This document shows positions 24,683 to 32,295 of a stretch of DNA of 64,000 bases, piece by piece (within the stretch, counting starts at the first letter, position 1; each line of letters opens with the position of its first letter). The position numbers and the translations under genes were made by a program. Source of the stretch: JBGPYB01 sp041493035 (GTDB lineage: Bacteria > Acidobacteriota > Vicinamibacteria > Fen-336). The notes under the pieces were generated by a model. That model was not told the DNA's origin. It did no database searches and saw only the letters and a program-made list of their open reading frames with translations. The DNA is taken from assembly GCA_041493035.1 (NCBI GenBank), contig JBGPYB010000003.1, forward strand, positions 1 through 64,000, in the 5' to 3' direction.

Positions 24683-25803
24683 TGCCTTCCCTCGGAGGGG
24701 TCGACGAACCGAACGCGATCACCGGCGGCACGCTTCTGGCGCGCCTTCCGGAGAGCTTGGCCAATGTCCGCGCCGGTGACGGTCTCGACAGGACTCGTAG
24801 GAACCTCGGGGAGCACACCCTGTCGACCGAGAAGCAGTGCGACACGATCCAGACCGAGCATGAAGCCTACCGCCGGCATGGGACGTCCGAAGCGCCCCAG
24901 GAGGGCGTCGTAGCGCCCGCCGCCGCCGACCTCGAAGCCGAGCCCGGGCGCGTAGACCCGGAAGACGATGCCGGTGTAGTAGTCGAGACCCCGCACCTCG
25001 CTGAGGTCGATCGCCACGTGATCGCCGAGGCCGGCGTCCCGAAGACCTTGCGCGACGACGCGGAGTTCCGTCAGCGAACGCAGGGCGGCCGGAGACGTGG
25101 ACAGAGCGCGTTCCGCCTCGTCGAGGACGCCGAGCCCGCCGGCGAGAGCGGTGAGGCCGGCGAGCGCGTTGCCGGCACCCCACGGGGAGAATGCCATGCC
25201 GAGGCCATCGCGCACCCCTGTCTCATCCTTGGCCTCGACCCTCTCCCGAAGGATCTCGATACGCGCGGCGTCCAAGCCAGATTCCGCCACGAGGCCGCTG
25301 AAGATCCCGACGTGGCCGAGGGTCAGCACCCACCCGCCGGCGCCGAGAGCGTCCAGGCACTCCGCGGCGATCGCAAGTACCTCGAGGTCCGCCGCGGGAC
25401 CGGGGCCACCCAGGTGTTCCAGGCCCATCTGGAACAACTCGCTCTGCCGGCCTGCCTTCGGCGGCTCGTAGCGGAGCACTTCCCCCGAGTAGTAGAGCCG
25501 AATCGGTGCCGAACGATCCGCCAGCCGCCCCGCCGCGATCTTCGCCAGGAGGCTCGTGAAGTCTGGACGCAGGGCGAGAAGGCTTCCGTCGCGTCCGACG
25601 AACGAGTACGTCTTCGACTCGAGGGCAGAACCGGCGAACACGTCGGCGTAGTCGTAGAGAGGCGGGATGATCTCTTCGTAGTCCCATCCTTCGAAGACCT
25701 CGACGACCCGGCTCTCGATGGCGCGGCGCCGCCGCGCTTCGTCACCGACGAAGCACTGGACGCCGGGAGGAACCTGGACGAGCCGATGGGACGTGCCGTT
25801 CAT
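24679..25803 (-). CDS. hisZ: ATP phosphoribosyltransferase regulatory subunit
   Basis: 374 residues with the class II aminoacyl-tRNA-synthetase fold of HisZ/HisRS. VFEGWDYEEIIPPLYDYADVF, LRPDFTSLLAKIAAGRLADR, RLYYSGEVLRYEP, FQMGLEHLGGPGPAADLEV and DYYTGIVFRVYAPGLGFEVGGGGRYD are recognisable, but no anticodon-binding domain follows, which separates it from true HisRS. It forms a hetero-octamer with short HisG and binds histidine. Three bases separate it from the ThiF-like gene. Confidence 0.93.
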   Translation of the reverse strand: MNGTSHRLVQVPPGVQCFVGDEARRRRAIESRVVEVFEGWDYEEIIPPLYDYADVFAGSALESKTYSFVGRDGSLLALRPDFTSLLAKIAAGRLADRSAPIRLYYSGEVLRYEPPKAGRQSELFQMGLEHLGGPGPAADLEVLAIAAECLDALGAGGWVLTLGHVGIFSGLVAESGLDAARIEILRERVEAKDETGVRDGLGMAFSPWGAGNALAGLTALAGGLGVLDEAERALSTSPAALRSLTELRVVAQGLRDAGLGDHVAIDLSEVRGLDYYTGIVFRVYAPGLGFEVGGGGRYDALLGRFGRPMPAVGFMLGLDRVALLLGRQGVLPEVPTSPVETVTGADIGQALRKARQKRAAGDRVRFVDPSEGRQ

Positions 25804-25806
25804 CCT

Positions 25807-26823
25807 TCAGCTCCCCACGTATTTGGCGTAGAGCGTGCGAGCCTGCGCCGGGTCCTTGACGCCCTTGACGATGGCGCGACCGTCGCCGAAGACGACGAGG
25901 TTGGCCTCTCGCGAGGAGAATCGGACCAGATGCTCGTTGGCGGACACCTCGCCCAGGGCGGCGAGACGTCCCGCGAGGGCGGGCAGATCGACCCGCGAGC
26001 CTCTCGGTGGGCGCACCTGTACCGCGTCGCGACCGCAGAGGAATGCAGCCCCACCCGCTGGCACCGAAGTCAGGGAGTCAAAGTGGCCCTCGGTACACGC
26101 CGGGCAGGAAGGAACGCGACGCCTGAGGTCCATCACTTCGAAGACCCCCTGCCACAGATCCACCGTCACGATTCCAGGCAGCAAGTCTTCGTTTCGTTCA
26201 GCCAGGACCTTGAGGGCCTCGCCGGCCTGGATGCCGGCGATCACGTGGACGATCGGCGCCACGACGCCGGCCGTGTCGCAGGTCGGGCCCGAGCCCGGAG
26301 GAGGCATCTCCTCGAGGACGCAGCGAAGGCACGGGGACACCATGGGCCGAACGAGAAGCGCCAAGCCGTAGGAGCCGACGCAGGCGCCGTAGATCCACGG
26401 AATCCCCTCGCGAACGCAGAAGTCATTGACCAGGAAGCGTGTCTCGAAGTTGTCGGTGCCGTCGAGGACGAGATCTGCGCCCTTCAGGATCTCGTCGACG
26501 TTCTCGGCCGACAGATCGGCCACGACGCCGAGAACCGTCACGTCGGAGTTGACGCGACGAAGCTTGGTCTCGGCAGCGACGGCCTTCGGCAGGCCACGCG
26601 CGACATCCTCCTCGTCGAACAACACCTGCCGCTGGAGGTTCGACTCCTCGACGAAATCGCGGTCGACCACCGTGAGAGCACCGACTCCGGCGCGGGCCAT
26701 CGTCTCGGCGAGGACCGAACCGAGCGCCCCGCATCCCACGACCACGACTCGCGACCGGCGGATGCGGCCCTGGCCCGCCGGGCCGATCCCGGCGAACAGC
26801 TCCTGGCGGGAGTAGCGGCTCAC
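25807..26823 (-). CDS. ThiF/MoeB/HesA-family E1-like adenylating enzyme
   Basis: 338 residues. It opens with the family start VSRYSRQELFAGIGPAGQGRI. The nucleotide motif VVVVGCGALGSVLAETMARAG is followed by VVDRDFVEESNLQRQVLFDEEDVGRGLPKA-like sequence and the adenylation aspartate in VLDGTDNFETRFLVNDF. Paired zinc cysteines are CLRC and CPAC, and a candidate thioester cysteine lies in GPTCDTAGVVAPIVHVIAG. A C-terminal domain of about 85 residues after the zinc site (from FLCGRDAVQ to the end) replaces the rhodanese domain of some MoeB proteins. It would adenylate the C-terminus of a ubiquitin-like sulfur carrier, but no ThiS or MoaD gene is nearby. GTGA overlap with aroDE. Confidence 0.85.
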   Translation of the reverse strand: MSRYSRQELFAGIGPAGQGRIRRSRVVVVGCGALGSVLAETMARAGVGALTVVDRDFVEESNLQRQVLFDEEDVARGLPKAVAAETKLRRVNSDVTVLGVVADLSAENVDEILKGADLVLDGTDNFETRFLVNDFCVREGIPWIYGACVGSYGLALLVRPMVSPCLRCVLEEMPPPGSGPTCDTAGVVAPIVHVIAGIQAGEALKVLAERNEDLLPGIVTVDLWQGVFEVMDLRRRVPSCPACTEGHFDSLTSVPAGGAAFLCGRDAVQVRPPRGSRVDLPALAGRLAALGEVSANEHLVRFSSREANLVVFGDGRAIVKGVKDPAQARTLYAKYVGS

Positions 26824-28292
26824 TGCCCCTCCTGCATCAGGAAGAGGGCGGCGGACTTCATGACCTGGACGGGCGCCTCGAGTCCAGTCCACGTCTCGAA
26901 CTGCGCCACAGCCTGCGCCATGAGCATCTCAAGGCCGCCCACGATCGGGCATCCGGCGGCCTTCGCCTCGCGCAGCAGGCGCGTCTCGAGAGGGTCGTAG
27001 ACCATGTCGAAGACCACCGATCCACTCCGATGCAGCTCCGCCGGAACGGGCGTCTCGTCGGGAGCGGAAGCCGAGCCCACGGGGGTCGCGTTGACGAGGA
27101 CATCCCAGGTGCGGCCTCGGATTTCGGCGAGAGGGGCGTGAGCGCAGCCGACAGCCTGTCCGACAGCCGCCGCCTTGACCTCGTCCCGCGCCAGGATCGT
27201 GACTCGAGCCCCCTTCCCGCGAAGAGCCAGGGCCGCGGCCCGGGCCGCCCCGCCGGCTCCCAGCACCACCACGTTCTTCCCTTTGAGATCGATGAGCTTC
27301 TTGAGGGGAGCCGTGACGCCGATGCCGTCCGTGGTCGATCCGCGAAGAGCTCCGTCCTGGACGAGTACGGTGTTGACGCTTCCGCAGAGCGCGGCGGCCT
27401 CCTCGATCTCTTGGAGATGCTGGAGCATCCCGGTCTTGTAGGGGCGCGTGACGCTAAAGCCAGCGAGATCGAGTTGCGGCAGCGCCGCCACGAACGGCTC
27501 GAGGGCCTCGGCCTGCAAGGGAACGTAGACGGCGTCGAGATGCCGGGCTTCGAAAGCGCGGTTGTGGAGGATCGGCGAGAGACTGCGGGTGACGTCGGAA
27601 CCGAGCACGCCGTAGACCTTGGTGGACGCAGTGACCTCTCGGACGCGATAGAGGTCCGCCATGAGGGCCGCCGTCAACTGCCCCGGCGCCGCTTCCGCCC
27701 CCGGCGCCGCGGCCGCGTAGGTGAAAGGGGACCCATGGCGACCCGCTGCGACACGCGTGATGAGCCCCATCGGCCCCATGGCCAGGGCGATCAGGGGCTT
27801 CCCTCCCCCTTGGGTCATCCGCCGGGCGAAGTCGATGAGGCGGCCGACGTCGGCGATCGACCGCGGCGTCACGGCGATCTTCACGATATCGGCTCCCTTC
27901 GCGCACATCCGCGCGTACAGGTCGTCGAGATTCTCGGGGGTTCCCTCGAAGTCGTGGTAAGAGAGAACGAGGCCGTTTCCCGATTTCTCGATGATGACGT
28001 CCAGGAACTCGGCGCGGTATTCGACGTCCACGTAGTCGAAGCCCCGCTTCACCGCTTCGAGGAGCATCATCCTCCGCCGCGTCTCGGTGTCCGTCCATCG
28101 CCCCCCCTCCTTGGAGGAGCGGCACGTGAAGAGAAGCGGCTTGGTGCGGGATCGCAGGATCGTGAGGAGGTCGAGGTCGAGGATCATGTCCCCGCGGATC
28201 TCGAAGAGGTCGGCGAGCGGAGCGAGGTCCACCATGCGGTCGATGACCGCTTCCGTTGTCTCCTCCGTCAAGCTCACACAGATCTGCGTCAT
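26820..28292 (-). CDS. aroDE: Bifunctional 3-dehydroquinate dehydratase / shikimate dehydrogenase
   Basis: 490 residues, shikimate steps 3 and 4 in one chain in the same order as the plant enzyme. Residues 1 to about 215 are type I dehydroquinase: FEIRGDMILDLDLL, LLFTCRSSKEGGRW, LSYHDFEGTPENLDDL (catalytic histidine) and ADIVKIAVTP (Schiff-base lysine). From about 225 on is the AroE domain: VYGVLGSDVTRSLSPILHN, FSVTRPYKTGML (catalytic lysine), GSVNTVLVQDG, TTDGIGV, VVLGAGGAARAAALAL and VFDMVYDPLETRLL. It is the first structural gene of the superoperon; the attenuator terminator ends 6 bases before its ATG. Confidence 0.96.
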   Translation of the reverse strand: MTQICVSLTEETTEAVIDRMVDLAPLADLFEIRGDMILDLDLLTILRSRTKPLLFTCRSSKEGGRWTDTETRRRMMLLEAVKRGFDYVDVEYRAEFLDVIIEKSGNGLVLSYHDFEGTPENLDDLYARMCAKGADIVKIAVTPRSIADVGRLIDFARRMTQGGGKPLIALAMGPMGLITRVAAGRHGSPFTYAAAAPGAEAAPGQLTAALMADLYRVREVTASTKVYGVLGSDVTRSLSPILHNRAFEARHLDAVYVPLQAEALEPFVAALPQLDLAGFSVTRPYKTGMLQHLQEIEEAAALCGSVNTVLVQDGALRGSTTDGIGVTAPLKKLIDLKGKNVVVLGAGGAARAAALALRGKGARVTILARDEVKAAAVGQAVGCAHAPLAEIRGRTWDVLVNATPVGSASAPDETPVPAELHRSGSVVFDMVYDPLETRLLREAKAAGCPIVGGLEMLMAQAVAQFETWTGLEAPVQVMKSAALFLMQEGQ

Positions 28293-28298
28293 AGGGAC

Positions 28299-28334
28299 AA
28301 AACAAAAAGCCTCTTCAGGATTCCCTGAAGAGGC
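28299..28334 (-). terminator. Attenuator: intrinsic terminator upstream of aroDE
   Basis: Read on the minus strand, GCCTCTTCAGG pairs perfectly with CCTGAAGAGGC (11 bp, loop GAAT), followed at once by TTTTTGTTTT. This is a textbook Rho-independent terminator, yet it stands between a promoter and the first gene it should serve, and ends 6 bases before the aroDE start codon. That position makes sense only if termination is conditional. Confidence 0.9.
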
Positions 28335-28402
28335 CTCGTTGCCCTCGTTCGATCTCTCCAGGAACCCCGTTCCGCTGCCGCGGCCGGGCCTCCTGGCCCG
28401 GC
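28318..28402 (-). promoter_or_regulatory. Alternative RNA pairings of the aro-his-trp leader (candidate antiterminator)
   Basis: Segment GGTTCCTGGAGAG (28366-28354, minus strand) can pair with CTCTTCAGGGAATCC (28332-28318), which is the 5' arm and loop of the terminator: nine continuous pairs with one G-U, then four more after single-base bulges. Just after the leader-peptide stop lies a strong GC hairpin, GCCGGGCC-AGGA-GGCCCGGC (28402-28383). Its CCAGGA (28396-28391) is complementary to TCCTGG in the antiterminator segment, giving a possible protector. So mutually exclusive structures exist; which forms under which ribosome position was not calculated. Confidence 0.65.
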
Positions 28403-28403
28403 G

Positions 28404-28499
28404 CTAACGATGGTAGCGGTGGTGATGACGGATCGAACGCCAAGGCCACACGACGCCCGAGTGATCATAGTGCCCGGCCGTCGCAGTGGTCGAAGTCAT
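28404..28499 (-). CDS. Leader peptide rich in His with Trp and Tyr (attenuator peptide of the aro-his-trp operon)
   Basis: 31-codon ORF from ATG 28499 to TAG 28404. Codons 18-31 read WPWRSIRHHHRYHR; earlier codons include GHYDH. In all it has six His, two Trp and two Tyr codons, far above chance, with the His cluster at the end as in known his leaders and the Trp pair as in trp leaders. It starts about 12 bases after the expected transcription start and ends 2 bases before a GC hairpin, then candidate antiterminator and terminator. A longer in-frame ORF upstream would begin before the promoter, so it is not transcribed from it. The ribosome site is weak (GAG eight bases before the ATG). Stalling on His or Trp codons presumably sets readthrough. 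Confidence 0.85.
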   Translation of the reverse strand: MTSTTATAGHYDHSGVVWPWRSIRHHHRYHR

Positions 28500-28517
28500 T
28501 GAATGTCTCGAACCGCG

Positions 28518-28547
28518 ACTATAGGGGCTCCGCCCGGGCGGTGTCAA
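28518..28547 (-). promoter_or_regulatory. Strong sigma-70-type promoter of the aro-his-trp superoperon
   Basis: Minus strand: TTGACA (28547-28542), an 18-base spacer, and TATAGT (28523-28518). Expected transcription start near 28511, giving a leader RNA of about 220 bases before aroDE. It is the best match to a housekeeping promoter seen in the window and lies back to back with the htpX promoter. Confidence 0.8.
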
Positions 28548-28567
28548 GGGGCGGACGAGCGCCGCAG

Positions 28568-28596
28568 TTGCCCCGACCGCTCGATCGTTGTAGGGT
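28568..28596 (+). promoter_or_regulatory. Probable htpX promoter, giving a leaderless mRNA
   Basis: TTGCCC (28568-28573), 17-base spacer, TAGGGT (28591-28596). The -10 box ends six bases before the htpX ATG at 28603, so transcription would begin at or next to the start codon. Confidence 0.45.
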
Positions 28597-28602
28597 CGAG
28601 AC

Positions 28603-29442
28603 ATGGGCATGATGAAGACGACGCTGCTTCTCGGGGTGATGACCGGTCTGTTCTTGTTCGTAGGAGAATTGATCGGCGGTCAGAACGGAATGCTGATGGC
28701 CCTCGGGATGGCCGGCGTCATGAACTTCGTATCCTATTTCTGGAGCGACAAGATCGTCCTGGCCTCGTACCGTGCTCAGCCCGTGACCCGCGAGGAGGCG
28801 CCGGACCTGTACTCGATCGTCGAGGGTCTGGCGGCCAAGGCGGGGATCCCGATGCCGCGCCTCTACGTCCTCCCCGACCCGGCCTTGAACGCCTTCGCCA
28901 CGGGCCGGAACCCGGCTCACGCCGCGGTAGCGGCGACCGAGGGGATCCTGAAGGCCATGAATCGCGAAGAGCTCCAGGGGGTGCTAGCCCACGAGCTGTC
29001 CCACGTCCTGAACCGAGACACGCTCGTATCGACCGTGGCCGCGACGCTGGCCGGCGCCATCGGGTTCCTGGCTCGGATGGCCTATTTCATGCCGATCGGC
29101 GGAGGCCGCGACGACGACCGCCGCGGCAACCCGTTGGCCGGCCTCTTGATGCTGATCCTGGCTCCGTTCGCCGCGCTCCTCATCCAGATGGCCGTGAGTC
29201 GGTCGCGGGAGTACGCGGCCGATGCGTCGGGGGCACGGCTCGTCGGCTACCCGAACGGCCTGGCGAGCGCCCTTCGCAAACTTCAGTCGGCGTCGGGGCG
29301 CATCCCCTTGCAGGGAGCCGATCCGTCGACGGCCCACCTCTTCATCGTGAACCCGCTCTCGGGCCGGTCGCTCATGGGCCTCTTCAGCACCCACCCGCCT
29401 CTCGAGGAGCGAATCGAGCGGCTGATGGCGATGAACGCGTAG
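28603..29442 (+). CDS. htpX: HtpX-like membrane zinc metalloprotease
   Basis: 279 residues, M48 family quality-control protease of the cytoplasmic membrane. Two N-terminal membrane segments (LLLGVMTGLFLFVGELIGG and MLMALGMAGVMNFVSYFW) precede LYVLPDPALNAFATGRNP. The zinc motif is GVLAHELSHVLNRDT (HExxH), then two more hydrophobic segments, and the third zinc ligand in SRSREYAADASGA. It degrades damaged membrane proteins. ATG 28603 or ATG 28609 may be used. No ribosome site is visible, in keeping with a leaderless mRNA. Confidence 0.93.
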   Translation: MGMMKTTLLLGVMTGLFLFVGELIGGQNGMLMALGMAGVMNFVSYFWSDKIVLASYRAQPVTREEAPDLYSIVEGLAAKAGIPMPRLYVLPDPALNAFATGRNPAHAAVAATEGILKAMNREELQGVLAHELSHVLNRDTLVSTVAATLAGAIGFLARMAYFMPIGGGRDDDRRGNPLAGLLMLILAPFAALLIQMAVSRSREYAADASGARLVGYPNGLASALRKLQSASGRIPLQGADPSTAHLFIVNPLSGRSLMGLFSTHPPLEERIERLMAMNA

Positions 29443-29509
29443 CTCGCCGGGAATCGTCGTTGAGCGAGCCCAAGCCTCCTCTCACCCCCGACCTGGCCTG
29501 GCACGGACT

Positions 29510-30010
29510 TCACGACAGCGTTCGAGGTGACAAGCGGCTCGTAGCCGGCAGCGAGAGCGGCGTGAGCCGCTTCACCCACCGTGCGCGGCGGTGGGGCTCG
29601 AAGCCCTCCCGCTCGTAGAGGCGAGCGGCGCGCGGATGCATTCCCTCCACTTCGAGGTCCACGGCTGCACAGCCGCGGTCCGCAGCGTGGGCGCACGCGG
29701 CCAAGAGGAGCTCCCGGCCGAAGCCCGAGCCGCGGTGCTCCGGCAGGACGAACAACTCCTCGAGCCAGGCGGACAACCCGCCATGCTCCAGGGACCATTG
29801 GAAATTCAGGTATGCCACGGCGACGGGCTCATCGACCTTGCGGCCGATCAGGAAGCTCCCCCGACGGCCATCGGCAAGCACTCCGTCGACACCCGCGGCA
29901 AGCCTGTCGGCGGCCAGCGGAATCTCCAGCTCCGAGAACTGCTGGGCGAGGAGGCCGAGGAGGGTCTCGCGATCGCCGTGGACGGCCGGGGCAATGGAGC
30001 GCTCTTCCAT
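29510..30010 (-). CDS. GNAT-family N-acetyltransferase
   Basis: 166 residues. The acetyl-CoA-binding motif A is ELFVLPEHRGSGFGRELLLAA, followed by the motif B strand and helix VDLEVEGMHPRAARLYEREGF. The N-terminal AVAYLNFQWSLEHGG and WLEELFV strands fit the fold. The acceptor is unknown; the fold serves small molecules, antibiotics or protein N-termini. It lies convergent to htpX and divergent from the receiver gene. Confidence 0.85.
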   Translation of the reverse strand: MEERSIAPAVHGDRETLLGLLAQQFSELEIPLAADRLAAGVDGVLADGRRGSFLIGRKVDEPVAVAYLNFQWSLEHGGLSAWLEELFVLPEHRGSGFGRELLLAACAHAADRGCAAVDLEVEGMHPRAARLYEREGFEPHRRARWVKRLTPLSLPATSRLSPRTLS

Positions 30011-30080
30011 GAGGTAAATCCTATCGCCCTAGGGTGAGTTTGTCGGCGGGGGCCGCTATGATAGGAATACTCGCCCCGTG

Positions 30081-30449
30081 ATGCCCAAGATTCTGCTCAT
30101 CGAGGACAACGACCTCAACCGGGACATGCTGTCGCGCCGCCTCGAGCGGCGGGGGTACGAGGTCGTCATCGCGACCGACGGCAGCCAGGGGGCCGAGATG
30201 GCACGCTCGTCCAAGCCCGCCCTGATCCTGATGGACATGAGCCTCCCGGTGATAGACGGCTGGGAGCTGGCGCGGCGGCTCAAGGACGACCCCGAGACGC
30301 GCGGAATTCCCATCCTGGCCCTCACGGCCCACGTGATGGCCGGCGATCGCGAGCGGGCCCTCGAAGCCGGCTGCGACGACTACGACACGAAGCCGATCGA
30401 ACTTCCCCGCCTCCTGGGCAAGATCGAAGCGTTGCTGCCGAAGCCCTGA
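30081..30449 (+). CDS. Single-domain response regulator (DivK/CheY-like)
   Basis: 122 residues, one receiver domain only. ILLIEDNDLNRDMLSRRLERRG (acidic pocket), phospho-acceptor aspartate in LILMDMSLPVIDGWE, the switch threonine in ILALTAHVM and the lysine in YDTKPIEL. It resembles DivK/histidine-kinase-associated receivers and has no output domain, so it acts by protein contact. A -10-like TATGAT (30056-30061) lies just upstream. It is tail-to-tail, three bases apart, with a larger protein that contains a closely similar receiver domain. Confidence 0.9.
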   Translation: MPKILLIEDNDLNRDMLSRRLERRGYEVVIATDGSQGAEMARSSKPALILMDMSLPVIDGWELARRLKDDPETRGIPILALTAHVMAGDRERALEAGCDDYDTKPIELPRLLGKIEALLPKP

Positions 30450-30452
30450 GGC

Positions 30453-32243
30453 CTAACCCTGGGCCGCGGCCGCCAGGTCGCGAAGGAATCGCCGCACACC
30501 CCGAGGGAGCGACGTGAAGCGGACAAGGACCGAGTCCCCGGAGGCGGGGATATCGGCCACTTTTCCGTAGAGGTCGCCGGGGACCTCCTCTCCAGAGATG
30601 CCCTGGAGCCGCATCTGGAGATTGGTGAAGAGGCGCAAGGGGCGCTCCGGCCGGATCTCCGCGATCCCCTCTCCGACCCCGATGAGGGCTCCGATGTGGG
30701 CCGGGCCTCCCACCGCCTTGTCCTCGGCGATCGTGTAGCGAACGGAGAGAGGTGTCGCCAGCGGCACGATGGAATACCGTCGCTCCGGGAGAAAGAGCCC
30801 GTACTCTCCCCCCACGCCGGTCAGCTCGTAGACCTTGATCGGCTCCTTGAATCCCTTCGCCTGGATGGTCATCTCGCGCCCCACCTGAACGCCGGGGCCG
30901 GCCGCCTCGAGGGTGTGCTCCGAGATGAGAATCTGCCCCCCCACGGTGAAGGACTCGATGCGGCCGGTGAGGTTCACATGGCTCCCGACCACCCCGTACT
31001 TCGTTCGCTTGGGCGACCCGATGTTGCCCGCCACGACCAGACCCGTGTTGATGGCGATCCCCATCTCGACCTCGGGTAGCCACTCGCGCCGGAAGCGTTC
31101 GTTCACCGTCGCCATGGCGAGCTGCATCTCGAGGGCGCACGCCACGGCCCGCCGCGCATCGTCCTCGCGGGGCACTGGGGCGCCGAAGAGCACGAGGATG
31201 GCGTCGCCGATGAACTCGTCGATGGTCCCGTTGTGCTTGGCGATGATGTCCACCATGGCCCCGAGATAGCTGTTCAGGATACCGACCACGGCCTCGGGCG
31301 GAAGCCCCTCGGTCACCGACGTGAAGCCACGAAGGTCGGACATGAGGATCGTCACGTCGCGCTTCTGGCCGCCGAGCCGAAGCCCATCGGCTCCCTCGAG
31401 GAGTCCGGCCACGATCTCGTCGCTCAGATACCGGCCGAACGTCGCGCGGATGAACTGGTTGCGCACCTCCAGGCCCTGGGCCAGGCGGCGGACCTCCTGG
31501 GTGGCGCGCTTCAGCGATAAGTGGGCGTCGGTGCGCGCCAGCGCCACGGCGAAGTCGATGGGCTTCGTCACGTAGTCGTTGGCTCCGAGGCGGAGCGCCT
31601 GGACGATGTCCTCGCTCTGGTCCTTGGCTGTGACCATGATGATGGGCAGCTCGCCCCGCGAGTGCTTGCCGCGGACGATCTTCAGGACGTCGAAGCCCGA
31701 GATTCCGGGCATCATGACGTCGAGGAGGACCAGGTCGAACGGCTCCGCGTCCAGCTTCTCGAGGGCTTCGGTGCCGTCCTTCGCGAGACCGACGCTGTAT
31801 CCCCGCGCCGACAGACGACGCGACAGGAGATCGCGGTTCATCTCGTTGTCGTCGACGACGAGGAGCCTCCCATCCCGCGGCGCGGCGTCGCCCTCGGGTT
31901 CCTCCAGAGGCTCAGCGAGCGGTGGCGCCGGAGCCACGACCTCGGCGGCGCGGCGAGAGACACCGAAAGCGTCTTCGAGGAGGGCGGAGAGCCCCCGACC
32001 CGCCGACGCGATCTTCCGGAGGGTCTCGACGAAGCTCGGCTGGTCGAGGTCCTGCGCCTCCTCCTCGAGCATCTCGCTGTAGCCGATGATCTGGTTCAGG
32101 GGCGTCCGAAGGTCGTGGAGGAGACGTCCGCGGGGTTCGTCCTTCGGAGGGGGCATGGGGCCCGGGTAGTGTAGCCCCGCCGTGAGCGGAGCGCCACGGC
32201 GCGCCGGCAGGGCGCGCGGGAACGGATGATTCATACGGCTCAT
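30453..32243 (-). CDS. Signalling protein: HisKA-like helix, receiver, class III nucleotidyl cyclase, C-terminal PilZ-like region
   Basis: 596 residues. A histidine-kinase dimerisation helix (RLLHDLRTPLNQIIGYSEML) has no ATPase domain after it. A receiver follows (LLVVDDNEMNRDLLSRRL, phospho-aspartate in LVLLDVMMPGISGF, MVTAKD, YVTKPID), then a class III cyclase domain. The latter has metal aspartates in ILMSDLRGFTSVTEGL and IDEFIGDAILVLFGAP, and VVGSHVNLTGRIES; the lysine that usually selects adenine is Glu in IDEF, so ATP or GTP use is open. The C-terminal stretch PLRLFTNLQMRLQ...GKVADIP...SVLVRFTSLP resembles PilZ. The first 29 residues look non-conserved; ATG 32156 is a possible start. 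Confidence 0.85.
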   Translation of the reverse strand: MSRMNHPFPRALPARRGAPLTAGLHYPGPMPPPKDEPRGRLLHDLRTPLNQIIGYSEMLEEEAQDLDQPSFVETLRKIASAGRGLSALLEDAFGVSRRAAEVVAPAPPLAEPLEEPEGDAAPRDGRLLVVDDNEMNRDLLSRRLSARGYSVGLAKDGTEALEKLDAEPFDLVLLDVMMPGISGFDVLKIVRGKHSRGELPIIMVTAKDQSEDIVQALRLGANDYVTKPIDFAVALARTDAHLSLKRATQEVRRLAQGLEVRNQFIRATFGRYLSDEIVAGLLEGADGLRLGGQKRDVTILMSDLRGFTSVTEGLPPEAVVGILNSYLGAMVDIIAKHNGTIDEFIGDAILVLFGAPVPREDDARRAVACALEMQLAMATVNERFRREWLPEVEMGIAINTGLVVAGNIGSPKRTKYGVVGSHVNLTGRIESFTVGGQILISEHTLEAAGPGVQVGREMTIQAKGFKEPIKVYELTGVGGEYGLFLPERRYSIVPLATPLSVRYTIAEDKAVGGPAHIGALIGVGEGIAEIRPERPLRLFTNLQMRLQGISGEEVPGDLYGKVADIPASGDSVLVRFTSLPRGVRRFLRDLAAAAQG

Positions 32244-32295
32244 GGTCTTGCCTGCTCGGAGGCCTCAGTCTGTAGGTTGGAGAGGGAGGTGTTCC

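Noticed and set aside
24679..25803. HisZ as a histidyl-tRNA synthetase
   Set aside because: The catalytic-core fold is shared, but the anticodon-binding domain is missing and it stands next to a short HisG, which needs HisZ.
28500..28610. Longer version of the leader ORF starting at 28610
   Set aside because: Its start would lie upstream of the promoter at 28518-28547, so the transcript would not contain it.
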